Of a DNA stretch of 64,000 nucleotides, positions 25,342-37,800 are shown one piece after another. Below the pieces are notes generated by a model. The model had not been told where the DNA came from and ran no database searches. It saw nothing but the letters and a program-made list of their open reading frames with translations. This stretch comes from Cryobacterium sp. SO1 (GTDB taxonomy: Bacteria > Actinomycetota > Actinomycetes > Actinomycetales > Microbacteriaceae): NCBI RefSeq assembly GCF_004210215.2, contig NZ_CP067394.1, positions 2,728,001-2,792,000 of the forward strand, in the 5' to 3' direction. How positions within the stretch are numbered: the stretch's first letter is position 1; each line of letters starts with the position of its first letter. Made by a program: the position numbers and the translations under genes.

Positions 25342-27501
25342 ATGAATCTTCCTCCCGTCGCCGCCCAGAAGCCCACGCGGCGCATCCACCACAACGATGT
25401 GTACATCGACAACTACGAATGGTTGCGCGACAAGGATGCCCCGGAGGTCACGGCTCATCTCACGGCCGAGAACGCCTACACGGATGCCCGCACCGGCCAC
25501 CTTGAACTGCTGCAGGAGCAGATCTTCGAGGAGATCAAGGACCGCACCCAGGAGACCGACCTCAGTGTGCCGGTGCGCCGGGGACTGTGGTGGCATTACA
25601 CGCGATCGGTCGAGGGCATGGAGTACGGCATCCACTGCCGCGCCCCCATTGCCGGCCCGGACGACTGGACTCCCCCGGTGATCGAACCGGCGCCCGGCAC
25701 AGCCACCGTCGCTCCGGGCCTGCCCGGCGAGCAGGTCCTGCTCGACGACAACGCCGAAGCCGCCGGCCACGACTTTTACTCCCTGGGCAGTTTCGACGTG
25801 AGCGACGACGGCACCCGGCTGCTGTACGCCGTCGACCTCGAGGGTGACGAGCGCTACACGGTGCGGGTGCGCACCATCGCCACCGGCGAGGACCTCGCCG
25901 ACGAGATCCGGAACACCAGCGCCGGCGCCCTGTTCGACCCGAGCGGCCGCTACGTCTTCTACACGACCGTCGACGACGCCTGGCGTCCGGACACCGTCTG
26001 GCGGCACGAGGTGGGCAGCCAGGCTGCCGACGTCTCGGTGTTCACCGAACCCGACGAACGTTTCTGGGTGGGCGTCGGCCGCTCGCGCAGCAACCGCTAC
26101 CTCATGATCGAGGCCGGCTCCAGCGTCACCAGCGAGACCTTCCTGCTCGACGCCAACGACCCGACCGGCGAGTTCACCGTGGTCTGGCCGCGCCGGGACA
26201 ACGTGGAGTACGACGTGGAGCACGCCGTCATCGACGGTGAGGACCGCCTGCTGATCGTGCACAATCACAACGCCGTAAACTTCGAACTGGTCAGCGTGCC
26301 GGCCGGCGACCCGCAGAGCGAGGGCCGGGTGGTGCTGCCGCACAACGCGCGCATCCGCCTCGAAAGCGTCGACGCATTCCGGGACTTCGTGGTGGTCGAG
26401 TACCGCAAGGACGGGCTGACCCAGGTGGCCTACGCCACCCGGCGCGGCGGCGGCCTCACCGAAATCACCTTCGACGAGGAGCTGTACTCGGTGGGCACCG
26501 GCGGCAATCCGGAATGGGACCAGCCCACCATCCGCCTGGGCTACACGAGCTTCGTGACCCCCTCGACGGTTTACGACTACGTGGTCGCCACCGGCGAGCT
26601 ACGACTGCTCAAGCAGCAGCCGGTGCTCGGCCACTATGACCCGACCCTGTTCGAGCAGCGCCGCGAGTGGGCCGTGGCCGCCGACGGCACCAGGGTGCCC
26701 ATCTCGATCGTCTATCGCACCGACCTCGTCGAGCCCGGCACGCCCGCGCCGACCCTGCTCTACGGCTACGGCTCCTACGAGATCAGCATCGACCCGTCGT
26801 TCAGCATCTCCAGGCTCAGCCTGCTCGACCGCGGCATGATCTTCGCGGTCGCCCACGTGCGCGGCGGCGGCGAGCTCGGCCGGCTCTGGTACGAGAACGG
26901 CAAGACCCACCAGAAGCGCAACTCGTTCACCGACTTCATCGCCTGCGCCGAGCACCTCATCGACTGCGGCTACACCTCGGCCGACAGGCTCGTGGCCGAG
27001 GGCCGCAGCGCCGGCGGCCTGCTGATGGGCGCGGTGGCGAACATGGCGCCCTCCCTCTTCGCGGGCATCCTCGCCGGGGTGCCGTTCGTCGACCCGCTCA
27101 CCTCGATCCTCGACCCGAGCCTGCCGCTCACCGTGATCGAGTGGGACGAGTGGGGCGACCCGCTGCACGACGCCGAGGTGTACAGCTACATGAAGTCGTA
27201 CTCACCGCTGGAGAACGTGCACCAGACGCACTATCCGCGCATCCTCGCCGTCACCAGCCTCAACGACACCCGGGTGCTCTACGTGGAGCCGGCCAAGTGG
27301 GTGGCCAGGCTCCGTGAAGTGGGCGCGGATGCGTTGCTGAAGACCGAGATGTCGGCCGGCCACGGCGGGGTCTCCGGCCGCTATGCCGGATGGCGCGAGC
27401 GGGCATTCGACTACGCCTGGCTGATCGACGCGGCCGGCGCGCATCCGTCGGGTGAAGGCGAATACGCGTCCCTGAGCCGCGCGGATGGCGGCGTCGCCTA
27501 G
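25342..27501 (+). CDS. ptrB: Oligopeptidase B (S9 family serine peptidase)
   Basis: A 719-residue cytoplasmic peptidase cleaving after basic residues in short peptides. The N-terminal beta-propeller covers about 70-420, and the alpha/beta-hydrolase domain follows. The catalytic triad is Ser near 556 (EGRSAGGLLMGA), Asp near 641 (SLNDTRV) and His near 674 (SAGHGG). The spacing closely matches E. coli oligopeptidase B. The glutamates that set specificity for Arg/Lys cannot be confirmed by eye. It has a leaderless start and is the only gene of its transcript as far as seen; it diverges from the lipoprotein gene. Confidence 0.94.
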   Translation: MNLPPVAAQKPTRRIHHNDVYIDNYEWLRDKDAPEVTAHLTAENAYTDARTGHLELLQEQIFEEIKDRTQETDLSVPVRRGLWWHYTRSVEGMEYGIHCRAPIAGPDDWTPPVIEPAPGTATVAPGLPGEQVLLDDNAEAAGHDFYSLGSFDVSDDGTRLLYAVDLEGDERYTVRVRTIATGEDLADEIRNTSAGALFDPSGRYVFYTTVDDAWRPDTVWRHEVGSQAADVSVFTEPDERFWVGVGRSRSNRYLMIEAGSSVTSETFLLDANDPTGEFTVVWPRRDNVEYDVEHAVIDGEDRLLIVHNHNAVNFELVSVPAGDPQSEGRVVLPHNARIRLESVDAFRDFVVVEYRKDGLTQVAYATRRGGGLTEITFDEELYSVGTGGNPEWDQPTIRLGYTSFVTPSTVYDYVVATGELRLLKQQPVLGHYDPTLFEQRREWAVAADGTRVPISIVYRTDLVEPGTPAPTLLYGYGSYEISIDPSFSISRLSLLDRGMIFAVAHVRGGGELGRLWYENGKTHQKRNSFTDFIACAEHLIDCGYTSADRLVAEGRSAGGLLMGAVANMAPSLFAGILAGVPFVDPLTSILDPSLPLTVIEWDEWGDPLHDAEVYSYMKSYSPLENVHQTHYPRILAVTSLNDTRVLYVEPAKWVARLREVGADALLKTEMSAGHGGVSGRYAGWRERAFDYAWLIDAAGAHPSGEGEYASLSRADGGVA

Positions 27502-27616
27502 CCTGCCCGGCGAGCGTGCCGGCCTTCCCCTGCCGCCGTTGTTCACGACCCGGTAAAGTGAGCACGTCGCGGCACTGGGCCCGAAGGTACGTGGTCTCGG
27601 AAGGGGGGACTCGACG

Positions 27617-29914
27617 GTGACGTCTGCGCCGACCATCCTGCGTCCCCGGCCCCACCTGTCCCGCGCCGATGGCGTCGTCTTCGGCGGCATCGCCGTGGTG
27701 CTGCTCGCCAATCTCACCGGCCTGGTGTTCCACGGCGACGGGTTCAACCCGATCGTTGAGCGCTGGCTGGCCGTGCTCAGCGTCTGGGCAGCCGTGGTGC
27801 TGGTCTGGCTGGCCGTGAACAGGGTGCGCCTCACCCGGCCCGACATCATCCTCGCAGCGGCGGCGGTGACGGCGCTGGCCGTGGGCGACACCGCGCACAG
27901 GCTGCTGCCGGACGATGGCGCCGGCGCCACGCCCTCGCTCGCCGATTCCGGCTATCTGTTGTTCTACGTCTTCATGGTGGGCGTGCTCGCCGTGATAGCC
28001 CGCCGTTCGTTGCGCACGCGGGCCTGGCCGGCGCTGGTGAACAGCGCCCTCGGCGCGCTGGGCGCCACCTCGGTGTTTGCCGTGCTGCTCTCCCCTGCCA
28101 TCGAGACGGCGTTGGGCTCCCCCTTCTCCGTCCCGGTCTTCGTCAGCGTGGCGTTTCCCGTGCTCGATCTGCTGCTCATCGCGGCCCTCGGGGGCATCGC
28201 GGCGATACCGGGCCGGGTGCTGGGCCGCTCCGGGCTGATGCTGGCGGTGGGTCTGCTGCTCGTCGCGACGGCCGACACCGCCTACGCCCGGCAGGTGCAG
28301 GGTGATTCGGTGTTCATCGGCTCGGCCCTCGACGGCGCCCGGGCGATCGGCTTCGCGCTGATAACCGCGTGGGTGTTCGCGTCGGCTCGCCGACGCGACC
28401 TGCCGGAACGCACGGCGATGGCCACCGTCGCGGACGGCACCGCCTTCACCGCCTCGTCGGTGACGGCTCCGATGGCGGCCACGACCGCCGGCCTGGCCGT
28501 GCTGCTGCTGGCCAGCCAGGCCCACGTCTCGCTGCTGGCCGTCGGCCTGGCCGGCGGCACCCTGGCCCTGGCCGCGATCCCGCTGGCCTTCAGGCAACGT
28601 CACCTGCACTCCCTCTCCCGCATCGACGAACTCACCGGGCTGCCCAACCGTCGGGCCCTGGCCATGGATGTCTCCACCCGGCTGAGCGCTGTCGATGCCC
28701 GGCCGAGCGCCCTGCTGGTGCTGGACCTGGACAGGTTCAAGGAGGTGAACGACAGCCTCGGCCACGAAGCGGGTGATCTGTTGCTCGAACAGATCGGCGC
28801 CCGGCTGTCCGGTGCCCTGCAGTCCGGTGACCTGCTGGCCAGGCTCGGCGGCGACGAGTTCGCCGTTCACCTACACCACGCCGACCGCAAACGCGCCACG
28901 GCCATGGCCCGACGGTTACGCCTGGTGACCGCCAGACCCCTCGTGATCGACGGCTTGAGCCTGGAGATCGGCCTGAGCATCGGCATCGCGATGGCGCCGG
29001 AACACGGCTCCGACCTGAGCGGGCTGATGCGCAAGGCCGACATGGCCATGTACGCGGCGAAGTCCAGCCGGGTGGGGCAGCACGTCTACTCCCCCGGCGA
29101 CGACAGCAACGACAAAGCCCGCCTGCGCACACTGCACGAGTTGCGCATCGCGCTGGCCGAGAAACAGCTGGTGCTGCACTACCAGCCCAAGGTGCACCTG
29201 CCCACCGGCACGGTGCCGGGCGTTGAAGCGCTGGTGCGCTGGAACCACCCCACGCGGGGCCTGCTCTACCCCGCCGCCTTCCTGGACGTGGCCGAGAACG
29301 GTGGCCTGATGCGAAGCCTCACCCGGGAGGTCCTCGAGCTCGCCCTGGACCAGGCCGTCCTCTGGCAGGCCCAGGGGCGCACGGTGACGGTGGCCGTCAA
29401 CCTGTCGTCGCGGTCGCTGGCCGACTACCAGCTCGCCGGGGTGGTCACCACGATGCTCGCCGAACGAGGGCTGCCCGGCTCCGCGCTCATGCTCGAGGTC
29501 ACCGAGGAATTCCTGCTGGTGGACCGTGACCGCGCCCGCAACATCCTGCTGCGCCTGCGGAACGCGGGCGTGCTGATCGCCGTCGACGACTTCGGCACCG
29601 GCTACAGCTCACTCGCCTACCTGCGTGACCTGCCGATCGACGAACTCAAGCTCGACCAGTCCTTCGTGATCCCGATGCTCGACGACGCCAGGGCATCGGC
29701 GCTGGTCGCGTCGTCGATCCACCTCGGCCACAGCCTGGGCATGCGCATCGTGGCCGAGGGCGTGGAGACCGCGGAGGTGCTCGACCAGCTGGCCCGCTTC
29801 GACTGTGACGTGGCCCAGGGCTATCACCTGTCCCGCCCGATTCCCGCGGCCGAGCTGGAACGCTGGCTCGACGCCCGCACGGCGCTGCCGGTCGGGCTGC
29901 GCGCCGTCCGCTAG
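27617..29914 (+). CDS. Membrane GGDEF-EAL protein (c-di-GMP turnover)
   Basis: A 765-residue inner-membrane protein. About nine or ten hydrophobic segments fill residues 15-325. The GGDEF domain (about 330-490) has an intact LGGDEF motif (GGDEF at 411-415) and DELTGLPNRRAL at its start. The inhibitory RxxD site is absent, since the residues before GGDEF are QSGDLLARL. The EAL domain (about 510-755) keeps EALVRW (Glu near 537), an E-x-T-E (LEVTEE), DDFGTGYSSL, KLDQSF and EGVE, so both activities look possible. GTG 27617 follows AAGGGGGGA. The 115-base upstream gap holds no gene. Confidence 0.93.
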   Translation: MTSAPTILRPRPHLSRADGVVFGGIAVVLLANLTGLVFHGDGFNPIVERWLAVLSVWAAVVLVWLAVNRVRLTRPDIILAAAAVTALAVGDTAHRLLPDDGAGATPSLADSGYLLFYVFMVGVLAVIARRSLRTRAWPALVNSALGALGATSVFAVLLSPAIETALGSPFSVPVFVSVAFPVLDLLLIAALGGIAAIPGRVLGRSGLMLAVGLLLVATADTAYARQVQGDSVFIGSALDGARAIGFALITAWVFASARRRDLPERTAMATVADGTAFTASSVTAPMAATTAGLAVLLLASQAHVSLLAVGLAGGTLALAAIPLAFRQRHLHSLSRIDELTGLPNRRALAMDVSTRLSAVDARPSALLVLDLDRFKEVNDSLGHEAGDLLLEQIGARLSGALQSGDLLARLGGDEFAVHLHHADRKRATAMARRLRLVTARPLVIDGLSLEIGLSIGIAMAPEHGSDLSGLMRKADMAMYAAKSSRVGQHVYSPGDDSNDKARLRTLHELRIALAEKQLVLHYQPKVHLPTGTVPGVEALVRWNHPTRGLLYPAAFLDVAENGGLMRSLTREVLELALDQAVLWQAQGRTVTVAVNLSSRSLADYQLAGVVTTMLAERGLPGSALMLEVTEEFLLVDRDRARNILLRLRNAGVLIAVDDFGTGYSSLAYLRDLPIDELKLDQSFVIPMLDDARASALVASSIHLGHSLGMRIVAEGVETAEVLDQLARFDCDVAQGYHLSRPIPAAELERWLDARTALPVGLRAVR

Positions 29915-29980
29915 CCACCGCTTGCGGGTGTGCCGCACGCACGGGTCGGAATAGAGTGTCCCCGAGCGAAGGAGCACACC

Positions 29981-30436
29981 ATGCAGATCGACCGGGTCGA
30001 GCTGGAACCGCGCACCATGCTGGGGGTGCACGAGAGAGTGAAGATGGCCGACCTCACCGAGTACTTCGGTCGGGCCTTCGAGGTGTCGGCCGCGGCGCTG
30101 GCCGAGCAGGGCCTGGCGCCCGCAGGGCCGCCGCTGGCGCTGTATCACGGCATGCCCACAGACACCGTCGACGTCACCGCGGGCTTTCCGGTCGCCGGAG
30201 CAGCCCAGGAAAGCGCCGACGTGGTGGTGACCGAGTTGCCCGCCGGCGAGGCCATCACGAGCATTTACACGGGTCCCTACGACGGGATGACTCGCACCTA
30301 CGACCAGATCGCGGCCTGGCTGCAGGAGCAGCGCCTCACAACGGGGGCGGACATGTGGGAGGAATACCTCACCGGCCCCGACTCCGATCCGGACCCCGCG
30401 ACCTGGCAGACCCGGATCGTGTTCCCACTGGCCTGA
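29981..30436 (+). CDS. GyrI-like small-molecule-binding domain protein
   Basis: A 151-residue soluble protein resembling the effector-binding (GyrI/AraC-E-bind) fold. The pieces are VELEPRTMLGVHERV (first strand), PPLALYHG, a VVVTELPAGEAITSIYTGPYDGM strand-loop shown here in part, and a final IVFPL strand. No DNA-binding domain is present. ATG 29981 with AAGGAG at good spacing is preferred to an in-frame codon at 29930. It stands alone between the GGDEF-EAL gene and the helicase gene. A ligand-sequestering or hydrolase role is possible. Confidence 0.8.
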   Translation: MQIDRVELEPRTMLGVHERVKMADLTEYFGRAFEVSAAALAEQGLAPAGPPLALYHGMPTDTVDVTAGFPVAGAAQESADVVVTELPAGEAITSIYTGPYDGMTRTYDQIAAWLQEQRLTTGADMWEEYLTGPDSDPDPATWQTRIVFPLA

Positions 30437-30495
30437 GCGGACCCCTGGCGCCGGGCCCGGCCCGGCTGTCGGCGGGTGCGTGAGAGCATTGAGCC

Positions 30496-33501
<3,006 letters not shown>

Positions 33502-33504
33502 CTC

Positions 33505-33563
33505 GCGAACCGTGAGAAAAGCCCCACGAATCACAGATTAACGGGGCTTTTCTCACAGTTCGC
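33505..33563. terminator. Bidirectional intrinsic terminator
   Basis: A 21-base inverted repeat with a single mismatch (33505-33525 with 33543-33563, 17-base loop) has an A-run on one arm and a T-run on the other. It can end transcription from both convergent genes, SNF2 (+) and the reductase (-). Confidence 0.85.
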
Positions 33564-33571
33564 TGGGGTGG

Positions 33572-34252
33572 TTACTTGACCAGGGCGAAACCACCCGTCC
33601 AGCCCGTGGCGCCTGCCGCGGCGAGGGTGAGCTGCAGGAAGCCGAGCGCCTCGAGTTCGCGGGCGCGCTTGAGGGCACCGGCATCCAGGGCCAGCACGCC
33701 ACCGGCGACCAGCAGGGCGATGAGGGTGTTCTTGGCGTCGGTGTCGTCGCCGGCGACCAGCAGGGCGATGAGGGTGTTCTTGGCGTCGGTGTCGTCGCCG
33801 GCGACCAGCACCGTGGTGGGCGCGACGCCGTTGACGCCGCCGGTGGCCAGGGTGGCCGCGAACGTGGTGTTGAACGCCCTCAGCACGCGGGCGCCGGGGA
33901 CCGCCTCGGCGATGACCTGCGCGGCGGAGCCGTCGGCCGGCACCACGAGCGAGTCGAAGGTGGCGAAGTCGAGCGGGTTGGTGATATCGACGAGGATCTT
34001 GCCGTCGAGGCTGCCCTGATACTGCGCGAGAACTCCGGCGACAGCCTGGTACGGCAGCGCGAGAACCACAATCTCGCCGGTGAGGGCGTCGCCCACGACT
34101 CCGGCGACGACGGATGCTCCCGCCTGGGTGGCCGCGGTCCTGGTCTTCTCGGCATCCTGCGCCAGCAGCTGAACTGAGGCGCCGCCCGTGGCCGCGATCG
34201 CCGCAATGGCGGTTCCCATGTTGCCGGCCCCGATGATGCTGATGCTCGTCAT
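33572..34252 (-). CDS. NADPH-dependent F420 reductase-like oxidoreductase with internal duplication
   Basis: A 226-residue protein of the NADPH:F420 oxidoreductase (NAD-binding 2) family. SIIGAGNMGTAIA (about 4-16) is the Rossmann motif. VVLALPYQAVAGVL, VDITNPLDF, VLRAFNTTFA and the C-terminal RARELEALGFLQLTLA block are typical. Residues VAGDDTDAKNTLIALL occur twice in tandem in what is normally a single copy, so the protein carries a 16-residue insertion. The frame is intact. The start MTSISIIGAGN at 34252 gives the family N-terminus. The gene is divergent from marR and has a clear promoter with an operator in it. F420 use is by family, not shown. Confidence 0.85.
   Translation of the reverse strand: MTSISIIGAGNMGTAIAAIAATGGASVQLLAQDAEKTRTAATQAGASVVAGVVGDALTGEIVVLALPYQAVAGVLAQYQGSLDGKILVDITNPLDFATFDSLVVPADGSAAQVIAEAVPGARVLRAFNTTFAATLATGGVNGVAPTTVLVAGDDTDAKNTLIALLVAGDDTDAKNTLIALLVAGGVLALDAGALKRARELEALGFLQLTLAAAGATGWTGGFALVK
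33702..33797. repeat. Perfect 48-base tandem duplication in the reductase gene
   Basis: Positions 33702-33749 and 33750-33797 are identical. The first 13 bases of the unit occur a third time at 33798-33810 before the sequence diverges. The duplication is in frame and adds 16 residues. Confidence 0.95.
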
Positions 34253-34295
34253 GACGTACTCCCTCTCGCCTTCCGGCGGATGATTAGTTGTTGTT

Positions 34296-34322
34296 ACAAG
34301 TAATGTACCGCCTTTTACTTGT
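34296..34322. promoter_or_regulatory. MarR-type operator between reductase and marR
   Basis: ACAAGTAA (34296-34303) and TTACTTGT (34315-34322) form an 8-base inverted repeat 11 bases apart. One arm lies in the spacer of the reductase promoter and the other just after its -10 box, so binding would block transcription. Confidence 0.65.
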
Positions 34323-34330
34323 CGCGTCAA
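34302..34330 (-). promoter_or_regulatory. Promoter of the F420-type reductase gene
   Basis: On the minus strand TTGACG (34330-34325) and TACATT (34307-34302) are 17 bases apart, ahead of a leader of about 45 bases. Confidence 0.65.
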
Positions 34331-34350
34331 CCAAACTCGGCCTGGCTTGA

Positions 34351-34356
34351 TAAGCT
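34351..34356 (+). promoter_or_regulatory. -10 hexamer for leaderless marR start at 34363
   Basis: TAAGCT lies six bases before the ATG at 34363. No Shine-Dalgarno sequence is present. Confidence 0.55.
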
Positions 34357-34362
34357 GTCCCC

Positions 34363-34869
34363 ATGGACACGAACGAAACGCCCGCCGTTCAGGGACTCAA
34401 TCCGGCCCAGATGCACGCGTGGCTGCGTTTCGTGGCCGTGGTGGAACTGGTGCCCGGGCTGCTCGACTCGCAGCTGCAGCGAGACTCAGCGCTGAGCCAC
34501 TTCGAGTACTACGTGCTCGCGATGCTCTCCGAGGCACCCGACCGCACCCTGCGGATGACCGGGCTGTCGTCGATGACGAATTCCAGCCTGCCGCGGCTGT
34601 CGCACGTGGTGCGCCGGCTCGAGGACCGCGGCCTGGTGCAGCGCACCCCGTGTCCGAGCGACCGCCGCGCGACCAACGCCTCCCTCACCGAGGCGGGCTG
34701 GGCCGTGGTTCAGGACGCCGCGCCCGGGCATGTGCGCACGGTGCGGGAAAACGTGATCGACCCCCTCACCGACGAGCAGGTGGCCCAGCTGGACGCCATC
34801 TCGAACCAGCTGCTGATGAAGCTCGACCCCACCAATCGCCTCAACCCCGGGGTCCCGAAGGGAGCCTGA
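34363..34869 (+). CDS. MarR-family transcriptional regulator
   Basis: A 168-residue winged-helix regulator. The recognition helix region is TNSSLPRLSHVVRRLEDRGL (about 67-86), and the wing is VQRTPCPSDRRATNASLTE with the typical D-R-R pattern. An N-terminal helix (WLRFVAVVELVPGLLDSQL) provides dimerisation. Divergent to the reductase gene across a 110-base gap that contains an inverted repeat, it is the likely regulator of that gene and of itself. The ligand is unknown. It ends 30 bases before the convergent RecB-like gene. Confidence 0.9.
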   Translation: MDTNETPAVQGLNPAQMHAWLRFVAVVELVPGLLDSQLQRDSALSHFEYYVLAMLSEAPDRTLRMTGLSSMTNSSLPRLSHVVRRLEDRGLVQRTPCPSDRRATNASLTEAGWAVVQDAAPGHVRTVRENVIDPLTDEQVAQLDAISNQLLMKLDPTNRLNPGVPKGA

Positions 34870-34899
34870 GCCGACGGCCGGCGTGCCGGTTCAGCCGGT

Positions 34900-37800
34900 T
34901 CAGCCGGTCCAGCCCTCGACGAGTTCGATGAACGCGCTCAACTGCGCGAGCGTGTCCGCGTTGTGCGGCAGGGCATCCGTGAGCGCGGGCGAGTAGAGCA
35001 GGTACGCCGCCCACTGGGCGCGGGAGATGGCCACGTTGAGCCGGTTCGCCAGCAGCAGGAACTCGAGCCCGCGGGGAACCTCCTCGGCGCTGGACGCCGC
35101 CAGTGACACGATGGCCACGGCCGCCTCCCGGCCCTGGAACTTGTCGACGGTGCCGACCGACACGTCGTGCCAGCCGCCCAGGGCCAGCCGCTGCCGGATC
35201 GCCTCGACCTGCGCGTTGTACGGGGCGACGACGATGAGATCCTGCTGGCCGAGCGGGGTGCTCGCGCCGTTCACGGTCCAGGTGCGGCCGAGCAGCGAGC
35301 CGATCAGCCCGGCCACGGACTCGGCCTCTTCGGGCGACGAGGTGGAGTTGAACAGGTGCGGCACGGGCAGCGGATGGAGGCCGGGGGCGACCCCGTCCAG
35401 GTGTCGGGCAGCGGCCTGGGATTCGAGCTTGCCCTCGTAGGAGAGTCTGGACACCGGCGCGCACACCGCGGGGTGCATCCGCCAGCTCTTGGCCAGGAAA
35501 TAGCCGAACTCGGCCGGGAGCACATCGTGCCCGTCGGTGAGCCAACCGAGAGCCGAGACGTCCACGGGCTCGGGGTGGGAGCCCTGGCTCACCTGCGGCA
35601 GTTGCTGCGGGTCACCGAGCAGCAACAGGCGCCGGGCCGCGACGGCGGAGGCGATGGTGCTGGCCAGCGAGAACTGGCCGGCCTCGTCGATCACGAGCAG
35701 GTCGAGCGAGCCCGGTTCGATGCGGGCCGCGTTGCTGAAGTCCCAGGCGGTGCCGCCGAGCACAAAGCCGCCGGCCTGGCCGGTGAACTCGGCGAACCGG
35801 GTGGGCGCCAACGCGGTCCAGCCGTTCTCCCGCGCCTCCTCCCCCGCCTTGGCCTTCTTGCCCACGCTCTCGGAGTCGAGTCCGGCCCTGAGCACGGCGC
35901 TGAGCATGTTCTCCACGGTGGCGTGCGATTGGGCCACCACACCGATCTTCCAGCCGTGGTCACGCACCAGCTCGGCGATCACGCGGGAGCCCGTGTAGGT
36001 TTTGCCGGTGCCGGGCGGGCCCTGCACGGCCAGGTAGGACCTGTCGAGGCCGAGCAGGCTGTCCCGGATGGCCGTGGTGATGTCGCCCCCGCTGGTCGAG
36101 CTCACGACGCCACGTGGCGCCACCCGCCGCAAAACGTCCAGCGCCGCATCCGGCAGCATGGCCGGCAGCGCGTCGAGCACCCGCTGGCCCCACTCCGCGA
36201 TCGCGGGCACCTGGGTGCCCGGTGGCGGCGGGGTCGCCGGGGCCAGCGCCATCGGCAGTTGGTCGTAGGCGTCGACGCCGCGGCCGAGCTTCTCGGTGAC
36301 GTAGAGCACCTCCTCGCCGGTGGCCTCGTCGACCAGGCCGGTGATCTCGGTGCGTTCGTGGGCCACCCGGGAGCCGGGCTCGCCGGTCACCCCGAGCGGA
36401 GGGTAGGGCGCGTCGTAGAGCAGGAACGGTTTCTGGCCGAGCTTGAGCGAGCTGCCCGGCGCCGGCTCGCCCTCGATGCGCAGCACCCTGGACAGGTTGC
36501 GGTCGCGGCCCACCAGCGTCCAGTCGCGGTCGACGGTGACGGCCGTCACGATCAGCGCGTCGCGGGTGGCCGACCATTCGTCGACGGGGTTCCGCAGCCG
36601 GTCGAAGTGCTCCTGCCAGAACTTCTTGCCCTCCCGACGGTGGTAGTCGATGGCGGCGGAGGCCAGGGCGATCGCGGTCTGGTCCGCCGTGCGGTCGCCG
36701 GCCGGGGCATCCGCCACCTGGGCGGTCAGGGCCAGGTAGACCGGGCTGGGCTCCCGCACCGGGATGGCGAGTTCGAGATCGCGGGATGCCGCGCGCGGGA
36801 TGCCGGCCTCGTCGGCGCGGGCCAGCAGCCAGTCGCGCAGGCGCAGGGTGGACAGGCAGTCGTATTCGTTGTAATCGGCGATGGCGTCGAGCTTGGCCTG
36901 GGCGGCATCCGTCTGCCCGGCCCGGTACAGATCGCGGGAGTCGGCGTATTCGGTGATGGAATCGGCGGCGTTGTCGACGCCCTCACGGTGCTCGTCGCCC
37001 ATGTAGAGCGGTTCGAGTTTCTTGATCGAGTAGCTGCGGGAGCCCACCCGCAGGCTTTTCTTGACCACCGGGTAGAGGTCGACGAGCACGTTGTCGCGGA
37101 GCAGGTCGTCGACGGCGTCTTCGCCCACACCGTGCCGGGCGGCCAGCGAGAGCAGGTGGGTGCGCTCGTACGCGGCGTAGTGGTAAATGTGCAGGTCTGG
37201 GTGCCGGGCGCGGCGGAGGGCCACGTAGGCCAGAAAGTCGATCAGGGCCTGGCGCTCTTCGGCGTAGTCGTGCGCCCAGAACGGGCGGAAAGTGCCGTCG
37301 GTCTCGATGAGGCCGAAGAGGTAGTCCAAGCCCCACTCCGGGCTGTCGGTGCCGGCGGCGGTTTCGCTGTAGAGCGGGTCACCCTCGAAATCGAAGAAGA
37401 TGTCGCCGTCGTCGGGCTCGGGCAGGGCGCCGAGCGCCACCGGGTTGTAGACCTCGAAGGCGGGGGCATCGACGTGGCCAGGCTCCCCGGTGGCGAGCTG
37501 GCGGCTGTGGAGCTGCAGCCGGGCCTGGGCGCGGAGGGCCGCCACCGTGGCGTCCACGAGCCCGTCGACCGGGCCGGTGCTCGCCGCGAGCGTCTCGATG
37601 GTAGTCAAGCCCGCCTCGAGCAAATGCCGGCGCTGGGTGAGCCGCATGCCGGCGACGAGCAGCACATCGCGGTGGGCCTCGACCTCCAAGGAGCAGGCCG
37701 CACAGCGCCCGCAGGCCGCGTACCGCTGGTCGCCCCACGGGGTGGGCTCCGGGTCGGCGACACGTTCGTCGATCAGGCGCTCGAGCCGGGTGCGGCGCTT

